DNA of 64,000 nucleotides from Diadema setosum (lineage: Eukaryota; Echinodermata; Echinoidea; Diadematoida; Diadematidae): the NCBI GenBank assembly GCA_033980235.1, contig CM067075.1, positions 28,255,650 through 28,319,649 on the forward strand, in the 5' to 3' direction. A program made the translations under genes and the position numbers. Shown piece by piece: positions 56,301-64,000 of the stretch. The notes under the pieces are model-generated. The model saw only the letters and a program-made list of their open reading frames with translations, had not been told where the DNA came from and did no database searches. Positions within the stretch are counted from its first letter, which is position 1; each line of letters starts with the position of its first letter.

Positions 56301-57084
56301 TGGTATATATTTGATATTCTTGTTTATATCTCTATAAGATTTATAATGTTTGTTTTATGCCAAGTGCTGTCTGGGGCAAATTATTTGTATAGGGCCCCAT
56401 TTTCTCTCTCTCTCTCCGTTCGTTCTTTAAACAACAACAACAACAACATATTTTTTCGCCAAATGTAATTTCGACACTGAAATGTAATACATTTTAATCC
56501 TAAATGTGATGTAGAACCTAAGTGTAATAATCAAATAAATATTGATACATAGATACAAACAGAGAGAATTACACTTAGGGCTGTCAAGTACTTCATCTAT
56601 GGTCTACATCACAATTGGCGTTGTAATTACAGTAATGGGAGACTGTATTCCTAAAAGGAAACAGCAACGGTAAATGTAATATGTAAGACGCCTGTCCGGT
56701 GCCGGTGATCAGGAGATCATTTGTTCGAATCCAGCCCCGGTTATGCACGCACAATATTTTGTCATTTTTTTTTTAAATCATGGCTACTACGAAAACACGG
56801 ATTTATTCGATGCACAAAGTATGAAGGGAAATTTGTCAATCAGTATATTTGCAATAAAACAATTCTACAGAAGAATTTATCAATTTGAGTACATTATCAT
56901 ACTGTTATTAGAGCACAGCTTTTCTGAAGGTACACTACAAGTAGCCCACACACAGTCCTCGGTACTCTAACTCCATTTGTTTAGGCCTACTCGTAGATCA
57001 TGTTCTTGAGACTATACCCAACTCTCATTGCATAATATCCTCAATATCCTTGTCATTTTTTTTTAAATTACAACACCGTATTCC

Positions 57085-57330
57085 GCCACTAGAAGAAGTT
57101 AATTTCAATTTCGGATTTACGAATCTTATATAAATTTCGGACCAACGAATCGTATTTCATTTTTAGATGGACGAACAGTAGGTATAACGATTTTCCCCAT
57201 CCCCCCCCCCCCCCCCCCCACGACCAAGGCACCTCTGGAAAAACGAACTCTTCTCATCTTCGGACTAACAAACCTTATTTCATTTTCGGATTACTTAATC
57301 TTCGGAACAACAATCCTTCGAAAGAACGAA
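57085..57330. repeat. TTCGG-type interspersed repeat, third copy
   Basis: TTTCGGATTTACGAATC, TTTCGGACCAACGAATCG and CTTCGGAACAACAATCCTTC, interrupted by a 19-nt C run at about 57,201. Related to 22,165-22,480 and 25,195-25,375. Confidence 0.5.
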
Positions 57331-57697
57331 TGACTGTAACTAAACTGATCACCAAGATGTTAGCTTGCCAAATTCTGTCTCTATTCTTTTTTTTTAGTAT
57401 AATAAGTGAATAATCTCACTTGATTTATCAGTCATCACTTCATCATCATCAGTTCCTGGTATATTTCTTGTAAATTAAAGCATTACTATCAGTTATATCT
57501 TATGTACTTTTCCAATACAGTATATTACAGTATCGATATCAGTGTGATTGTATATCAGCATAACAATACATGATAAGAGCAATATACTAAGGAAGTGTGC
57601 ACGACTGTTTGAAAAAGATCTATTCTTTTTCATCTTTCTTTTTGTGTCTGCTGGACTTTGAACAAAAAGAATCAAACAAGTGTGTGTGTGTGTGTGA

Positions 57698-57730
<33 letters not shown>

Positions 57731-57952
57731 GGAGAGAGCAAATAATTATTGCTAACACACAATAGTCTAAACTATACCAACGTGCACTCACTCTCACGCC
57801 TTGACACACACGTGTGCGTATTTGCAAATATGGGTAATAATAACACATCGTTTCACTCTGGATTTCTGGAGGCATATATAGCGTTTACACGTTTGTTTTT
57901 CCTTTGAAAGCAATTTGCGCGTCTGCAATAGAAGCCCTTACTAAAGTGGGCG

Positions 57953-58603
57953 TCTACATTGGAATGCAAAAGGGCTCGTTTATCAGTTCGTTCCAGGCAT
58001 CACACTGCAAAAAGTCCGGTGTTAAATAGTGAACACCGAGCTGGTGTTAAATTTTCGGTGCTCATTTATGGTGTTAAATTAAGACCTACGGGTGTCATTT
58101 CCAAATTTAAACTGTTTTTTTTTTGAAGAGTTTCTTACTAACTGCACTTTTTGTTCATTTTTAATGTTAAACAATGCGATCAAGAATTTTACATTAAAAT
58201 ACTAGATTTTTGAAAAAATGTGAAAATAAATTTACACCAAAGTAACACCAGCTGGTGTGGTCTCTTATTGAAGCTGGACGGGTGTTAAACCATTGATATT
58301 AACACCAACAACTATCAAATCAACACCATGTGGTGTCATTTTTGAATTAACACCAGTACAGTGTCAAAATAACACCAGGTACGGTGTCAAATTAACACCA
58401 CGAAGTGTCAGGTGAACACTTTTCAACACCATCACAGTGCATTTTCAACACCTGTGGGTGTGGTCCTATATTGAAGTTTGATCGGTGTTAGATTTAACAC
58501 CACGGGTGTTAAATCTAACACCGATGTTTTTACAGTGCAGCGTCTTTTATTTTACACTTTTCTTTCTGTCATCTTTTAGTTTCAGTCATCCCACTCTAGG
58601 AGA
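57953..58603 (+). promoter_or_regulatory. Putative core promoter of SULT copy D, interrupted by a MITE
   Basis: TCTACAT at 57,953 and GCATCA at 57,997 (44 bp later), as in A-C, but the final G of GCATCAG lies beyond a 535-bp insertion. Removing the insertion and one CA restores GCATCAGCGTC 70 bp before the ATG, matching GCATCAGT (C) and GCATCAGC (A). Confidence 0.55.
58003..58537. mobile_element. 535-bp MITE of GGTGTTAA/TTAACACC motifs, CA target duplication
   Basis: Ends CACTGCAAAAAGTCCGGTGT and the inverse CACTGTAAAAACATCGGTGT are flanked by CA at 58,001-58,002 and 58,538-58,539. The interior is filled with AACACCA/TGGTGTTA in both orientations. It is 66 bp upstream of the copy D ATG. Confidence 0.85.
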
Positions 58604-58709
58604 ATGTCTGGTTCAAATGGTAAGTGCTACTTTGTACTACTTTGTGTCTAATACTAGTAGATGCTATCATTATCTAAGTTTCAAGAGGTCATGGACATGT
58701 CATAGGACA

Positions 58710-58764
<55 letters not shown>

Positions 58765-61700
58765 ATAAAGTAGTCCACGTGTTGGCAAGATAAAAAGATA
58801 AGTAACAAAGCTGCAACAAAGTACATGCTGTATTCACCAACGGTTTATTTCTTCACACAAATTTTCGAGCGTCTCGCCGCCCTTTATCTGGTTTAATTTC
58901 ATTTCATTTTATTCCAATCATGTATTTTCCATATCATGGATATTTATTTTGTTCACATGCTCTTTACAAAACAAAATCCAATACAATTTCATAAACAACA
59001 TTCAAATGACAAATAAGACATAAAAAAAAAAATTAAAAAAAATCTTTTTGCCAACATTTGAAAGATACAAAATATCTTTTAACATATCTTATATCAACAT
59101 CAATAGTCAAAAATTCTCACCTATTAATATATCTTCATATAATCAATGTTAACTGTGAATACAATATAACTAGTATAGTTTGTCTTTAATATTCTGTTTC
59201 CGTAGATTTGATGTAGGAAAGATGATTGCCAGGCATATAATCAGAGACAAGGAACCAGGCAGGCTGATATAGTCATAGACACTGATTCATCTGTAAGAAG
59301 AATATTAACCGGTATAACAATATATAACAATAAGGATATAACAATATATATCAAACAGTTTATACACAGACTCAGTCTCTTCTACCTATATTCGAGCGAT
59401 GGAAATAACCGTCAAAATAGCATTGTTATGACATAAAAACTACTTCGGAAATTGCCAGGAAATAAATGGGATTCAGAGGTCGCCGCGGTTTCCTCTTGTC
59501 GTTATTGTTGTATTATGAATCCTTACCTTTCCAACCAGATCATATTCGTACGAAAGGCGTTGGCACTAATGAGATTCAGTACATCATACTTAGCGAGTTG
59601 GATTTGAAAGATTAAAAGGGGATTCCTACTGGCTTATGATGGCCTCAAAAATTAAGCCGGACGAGGGCGGATGAGATTTCAATATACCACAGCAATCTCA
59701 TAGAATGACACAAGTGGGATGTGATGATATCATAGAGATATAACATGGATTAAAGGGAGAGAGAAGATATGAAAATTTTTCTATCTGTTGGGCAATGATG
59801 GAGCTACTTAGCTTTCATGTTTAGATTAAGGTGATATAGAGGGAAAAAAGGACTACTGAGACAAAATTAAGAGATCTGTAACACTCTGTACAGGAGTGTC
59901 GAAGAACTTTAATCATACCATCTAGAATATTAAGCGACAGCAAACATCATGCCATAATCATACGATCATCTCTCAATACACCAGGTTGAACCTGGTCCAA
60001 AGAGATATTTAACATCCTGCACGAAGGTGTCGAAAAAATGTAGTCATACTATATAGAATATTTAACATCTCTCAATACACCAGATTGAACCTGTTAAACA
60101 TCCTGTATGAAGGTGTCTAAGAAATCATAATCATACAATCTAGAATATTGAACGGCAGCAAAGATCATGCTATAATCATGCGGTCATCTCTCAATGTACC
60201 AGGTTGGACCTAGTACAGCTATCACTGAATAAACAAAGAAACAATCAAATACTAGACATGTTATACGATATAATACGCAATCCGTGAGAAAGGCTCGTGC
60301 TACCACAAGGGTGCTATAAATTACATTGTAATATGAATACATTACTATGAGTATATTGATACAGTGTAGTATTATAAATGCCATTCAATGCGAGTCAAAA
60401 AAATGCTGAGTCATTCAGTATACCATCATCGACTCTGTCTGGACAAGAATGATTAAGTGACTGTATGATGTACTGAAGCATCTCATTTAAAAACCCTGTA
60501 AAATACGCAATCATTTCACGAGCAATAGATACCCACGAGTCATACAGCCTACGAGTCATACATCCCACGAGCTACAAGACACCGTGAAAACCAAGGCACC
60601 ACCTAAACAGGCCCACGAGCTCGACACTAGGCAAAAAACTTCCGTAAGCTTAACACCATGTGAATTAAGCCCCGTGTTCAAATGCCAAACTCGTGGTCCT
60701 TTTTCTTCTCGCTTCGAGTTCGTGTTTAGCTCGTGGGCCTTATTTGCCGAGTGTCTAGCTTGTGAACCTACAGCTCGCGGTCTCGTGCACTATACATGCT
60801 GTATAGGGTCTACCTCGTGCGTGGCTGTATGACTCGTAAGCTGCCTCCTCGTGACGTACACCCTAAAATGCCATAGTCCTGCTCAGTCATTTAGGTGATA
60901 CTTAAATACACAGTGTAAGGTTCACTTCTTCACCAAGATTCATGTACGTCGAGTTCAAACAATATTTCGAGTATTCACTGTTGATATCATGCAATTCTGA
61001 AGCTTCTGTGGAGGAAACTTTGTATGATGGGCTGCTGTATCAAAAGACACCTTACACTATTTGTTTAACTCATCAGCGCGGACATTAAATTCTTTTGCGG
61101 GCAACTGTGATTTTCAATCCAATGCATCTTGTGATTAACCGCCACCAAAGAAAGTCAATATCATCAAAAGCATCAGTATTGTCTATGTACTAATCTGCTC
61201 CTGATCCATGTTTCAATGCAACTAGAAGAACACTCACAACTGATAGATTTATTCTGCACTATGATGGGGCAAAATCCCAGTAATTGTTTTAATCACGATG
61301 AAAGGAGTGTGTTTTTATTGTCTACCAGTCTGCCATGGGACCTTTTCTTCTTTTGCCTCTATCTATACTGACTAACCATTATCCTTTCTACTCTCATTCT
61401 CCCTCGATCCCCGTGCCCCTTATGATATAGAAAGCACCCCTGCTGCTGATGGAACGTCCCTGATGGACCAGCTTCCTGAATGCGCCAAAGGTCTCTGCTA
61501 TGAAAAAGACGGATACATTCTCTCTGTCGCCATGACACCCAACTGCATCGAGAAAACCAAGGCTTTCAAAACTCGGCCCGACGACGTTTTCATCGTCACC
61601 TACCCAAAAACAGGTTATCATTTCAACTCTCGTGCATTATTTCTCGAGGTTTCCACAGCGGTATCGCATGGAGTACGGTGAAAATCAAGATAGTTTTTAC

Positions 61701-63768
61701 TAAATGTTTGGGCTGTTCTTATGGTTTAAAGGCACTATATTAATACCTTCATCAACTTTGATCTCTACATTTTTAATGATGTATGCTTAAGTGGGGGCAT
61801 TGTGATGAAGTGGAAAAGACTTTTACTTGGGAGGTCCAGAATTAGAATTCTTTCAGGTGGCTATCATGTCCCTAACAAGATGTTTTGCCCACAATCAAGG
61901 TGTACCTGTCGACACCCACAAATCATACAGCCTGTGAGTCACACACCCCACGACTTATAAATACAGTCCACGAGTCATATATCCCATGAGTTCGACACTA
62001 AGCAAACACAGCCCACGTGATCGACACTTTAGACCTTGTGTTGTAATGTCGAACTCGTGGGCTGTTGTTATCAATAATGTCGAACACATGAACTTTATTT
62101 ACCTGTGTAGTGTCGAACTAGGGGGCTCTATGATTCGTGGGCTGTATGACTCGTGGACCTTTTTTCAATGTCGAACTCGTGGGCTGAATGACTCCTGGGT
62201 GGGTGTCTGTCTCGTGAGGTGACCCCGACCAAGGCGTATAATGGATGCTTGGCAACAATAGGGTAATAATAATGGTAGGCCCATCTGGAAGAATAGTGGC
62301 AACTCTGAAGAGGCTACCTGGGATGAATGAGATCACCGTATTATCATTAGTTATAATTTCGTAACCGAGGAAGGCGACATTTCGCATTGATATCGCGCTT
62401 TTGTCTCGCCCTTGTCCAGGCACCACATGGGCCCAGCTAATCGCGTACCTCGTGAATGTGGACGGGGACAAGAAGACACTGGATGGGAAGCACATCATGA
62501 AGGAGGTGAAATTCTTGGAGACGCCAGATCTCGAGACCGATGAAGAAGTATGACCATCTCATTCTCTGTCCAATAAACCACAAATGTTTTGCCTCGGTTT
62601 CATTTGTTCACACAAGTCACAAGAGATGATAAACTCTCGAGAAATGTTGCTCTCTGCATTTTTAGGACAAAGGTATTTTGGTCAAATATTTGGAAATAAA
62701 CATTCTACCTTGTTGTTCGCTTCTGTTACATCTTATTCTCTCATCCGACCATATAGCAATAATGTTATAACCGAAAGTAAAACAATTTTGTGGCTGCGTC
62801 TACAGCTGCCTTATTCCAGTTTAGTAATAAGTTTGTGTGAAACAGTAAGATCTGACAAGAACAACTGTGAAAATTTGATCAAAGTTGGATAAGAAATAGG
62901 GAAGTTATGAAATTGTGGTGTTCACCTACTTTTGAAAAACAGTTTTCCCACAGTTGATATGAGTATGCAAATGGGTGAGCTGATATTATCACCACACAAT
63001 TTTCCATTGATCGTGCGCCAAAAAGAAAAAAATGACGACAATTCAATATCTATAAACAAAGTGTGAAATATGATGAAATTCCGGTTGAATAACTTAATGA
63101 CAAATGAATTGTGATAAGTTATTAGGATGTGAGTCATGGGCATATTTGCATTTGATTGAGAAACTGGAAATGTAAAACAGATTACGTACAAACTATGCCT
63201 ATATCAAGTTTTGAGGGGATAACATCATCACTTCACTATTTGAGTATTTATATTGACTGTTCAAAAACTATTTCCTGAAAAATTGGCGAAACTTTAAAAT
63301 GTCATGACTTCCTTATTTTCTATCAGAATTTTGTAAGATATTTATTGTTGTGATAAGAAAACTTGAGTCCTTTTATCAGACTAATTTTCAACTGCACAAT
63401 AATCCCCTTCAATGGGCATATACATTTTATTATGATTCTCTTCAAGTTGGCTCCCATTAGGGAGGCCATGTATGGCGAAAACGGGAAACCTAACGTTTCG
63501 AACATCCTACAACTGCTGCAAAATTCCCGTACAAGCTGTGAAGTTGCCGACGCCATGCCGCACGATTCTCCCAGAATTCTCAAGACTCACGTGATGCCAG
63601 AGTGGCTTCCGGAAAACCTTCGTGATGACCCGAAGGTCAAGGTCATCTACGTGGCCAGGAACCCCAAGGACACGGCCGTGTCGTACTATCACTTCTGCCT
63701 CTACATTAAAAGTTTGCCTACATACGAGTCCTTTGAACAATTCATGGAGGAATTCCTCGCGGGAAGAT
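58604..63768 (+). CDS. Cytosolic sulfotransferase (SULT family), copy D, first 216 codons (3' end outside window)
   Basis: Exons in window: 58604-58619, 61431-61613, 62420-62547, 63447-63768. The last three coding exons should lie past base 64,000. Motifs intact: TYPKTGTTWAQ, ILKTHVMPEWLPENL with the catalytic His, VIYVARNPKDTAVSYYHF, FEQFMEEFLAGR. Exon 2 is closest to copy C (DQLPECAKGLCYEKDGYI) but exon 4 is closest to copy A (LAPIREAMY against LAPVREAIY), so the gene looks mosaic. Distinctive: LSVAMTPNC where the others have LxLFMTP/SFFMTP, and LVNVDGDKKTLDGK in exon 3. It starts MSGSN. The exon 3 donor is weak (GAA|gtatga). The promoter carries a MITE, so expression may differ. Same PAPS-dependent reaction inferred; substrate unknown. 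Confidence 0.9.
58716..58763. repeat. (TA)n microsatellite
   Basis: About 24 TA units next to the inverted tail at 58,797. Confidence 0.95.
58797..58884 (-). mobile_element. Inverted copy of the 38.0-kb retroelement tail
   Basis: Reverse complement shares AAAGGGCGGCGAGACGCTCG through GTTGCAGCTTTGTTACTT with 38,007-38,092, almost without change. Confidence 0.7.
60516..60861. repeat. CACGAG-rich palindromic repeat, copy 4
   Basis: Left TTTCACGAG..ATACCCACGAGTCATACAG, right GGCTGTATGACTCGTAAGCT and CTCGTGACGTACACC. The most diverged of the longer copies. Confidence 0.7.
61778..62335 (+). mobile_element. SINE-like element in intron 2, copy D, split in two
   Basis: Left part 61,778-61,906 (GATGTATGCTTAAGTGG, ACTTGGGAGGTCCAGAATTA). 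Right part from about 62,227 (GTATAATGGATGCTTGGCAA, GAAGAGGCTACCTGGGATGA). Together they equal the intact elements in A-C. The insert is the CACGAG repeat. Confidence 0.7.
61907..62226. repeat. CACGAG-rich palindromic repeat, copy 5, nested in the SINE-like element
   Basis: Starts GTCGACACCCACAAATCATA and ends GGGTGTCTGTCTCGTGAGGT. Central part has GTCGAACTCGTGGGCTG units. Because the SINE-like element is older than the gene duplication and this copy is only in D, it inserted afterwards. Confidence 0.75.
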
Positions 63769-64000
63769 GTAAGAAAAACAGCTCTACATTCACCCCCCCC
63801 CCCCCCCTTTCAAACCTAGATCACAGGGGCGGATCCAGGAATTCCGTAGGGGGGGCGCATGAAAATCTGGTGCTACTTATATTTTTCATCGGCTGACAAG
63901 CAAAAAAAAAAAGGGGTCGCCCTTTCATTTTTTCTTTTTATTTCTTTTGTTTCGAAAAAAAAATAAAGGAGCGCGCCCGGTGTGCCCCCTCCCCTCGGAT
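63769..64000 (+). other. SULT copy D intron 4, start
   Basis: The donor gtaagaaaaac is shared with copies A and C. A C run follows at 63,793-63,807, then the mobile element at 63,824. Confidence 0.75.
63824..64000. mobile_element. hAT-like element, left end
   Basis: CAGGGGCGGATCCAG is a common hAT-type MITE terminus. GGGGGGGCGC and purine-rich sequence follow. The right end is past the window. Confidence 0.55.

Larger units (their letters stand above)
52309..57952 (+). other. Intergenic region C-D (5.6 kb)
   Basis: 3' flank of copy C (ACTACTGTATGCAAACAGAT shared with A and B), then a dispersed repeat beginning about 52,430, a CACGAG-family repeat, (GA)n and (GT)n runs, the RNase H LINE fragment, (TA)n, a GAGCTCC tandem repeat, a SINE-like box-B sequence at 56,700-56,745 and a TTCGG-type repeat. 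55,600-55,960 and 57,340-57,650 hold nothing I can name. No gene. Confidence 0.65.
58620..61430 (+). other. SULT copy D intron 1 (2.8 kb)
   Basis: Contains (TA)n, an inverted retroelement tail, an inverted LINE-tail-like ATTTCATTTCATTTTATTCC (58,898-58,917), segments collinear with intron 1 of copies C and A, four tandem-like phrases around CTCTCAATACACCAGGTTGAACCTG at 59,950-60,200, and a CACGAG repeat. No additional exon was found. Confidence 0.7.
61614..63446 (+). other. SULT copy D introns 2 and 3
   Basis: Intron 2 (61,614-62,419) is the shared SINE-like element split by a CACGAG repeat. Intron 3 (62,548-63,446) is 0.9 kb of AT-rich sequence with no element I recognise. Confidence 0.7.

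Noticed and set aside
63363..63896. 177-residue frame containing SULT exon 4 of copy D
   Set aside because: The first 28 residues are intron 3 and the last 43 are intron 4; the acceptor at 63,446 and donor at 63,769 match copies A-C.

Overview
The window is animal nuclear DNA. It has spliced genes with GT/AG introns, short exons in long AT-rich introns, dense microsatellites, fold-back MITEs, SINE-like repeats and degenerate non-LTR retrotransposons. The encoded proteins and repeat style fit a marine invertebrate deuterostome. An echinoderm is my best guess, but no single feature proves it. There are no bacterial operons, rRNA genes or CRISPR arrays.

Layout. (1) 1-11,048, minus strand: the 5' two thirds of an aldo-keto reductase gene of the L-galactose dehydrogenase-like family. 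Five coding exons are in the window, one intron is 6.9 kb, and the 3' end lies beyond base 1. A CpG-rich candidate 5' UTR exon ends at 12,560. (2) 14,224-64,000, plus strand: a tandem array of four cytosolic sulfotransferase (SULT) genes. Copy A is 14,224-23,175 (344 aa), copy B 25,843-34,091 (342 aa), copy C 41,427-52,308 (346 aa), and copy D runs from 58,604 past the window end (216 codons visible). The copies share seven coding exons, identical intron phases, a 16-nt first coding exon, and all catalytic and PAPS-binding motifs. No inactivating lesion was seen.

Non-coding structure. The duplicated unit includes a two-block promoter (TCTACAT, then 41-44 bp later a CATCAG motif, then the ATG 61-76 bp further on), a SINE-like element in intron 2, and about 1 kb of 3' flank. 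Later insertions distinguish the copies. The clearest is a 535-bp MITE that split the CATCAG block of copy D with a 2-bp target duplication. A CR1/L2-like LINE (about 43.3-47.0 kb) lies in intron 1 of copy C. A LINE 3' end with RNase H lies between C and D (53.8-55.1 kb). A palindromic CACGAG-rich repeat family occurs five times.

How the genes relate. The SULTs should transfer sulfonate from PAPS to hydroxylated small molecules in the cytosol; their substrates cannot be read from sequence. Variation is concentrated at the start of exon 4 and in a loop of exon 6 before the RKG..GDWK motif, as expected of a duplicated detoxification or natural-product-sulfating family. I see no functional link between the reductase and the SULT array beyond being neighbours in divergent orientation.
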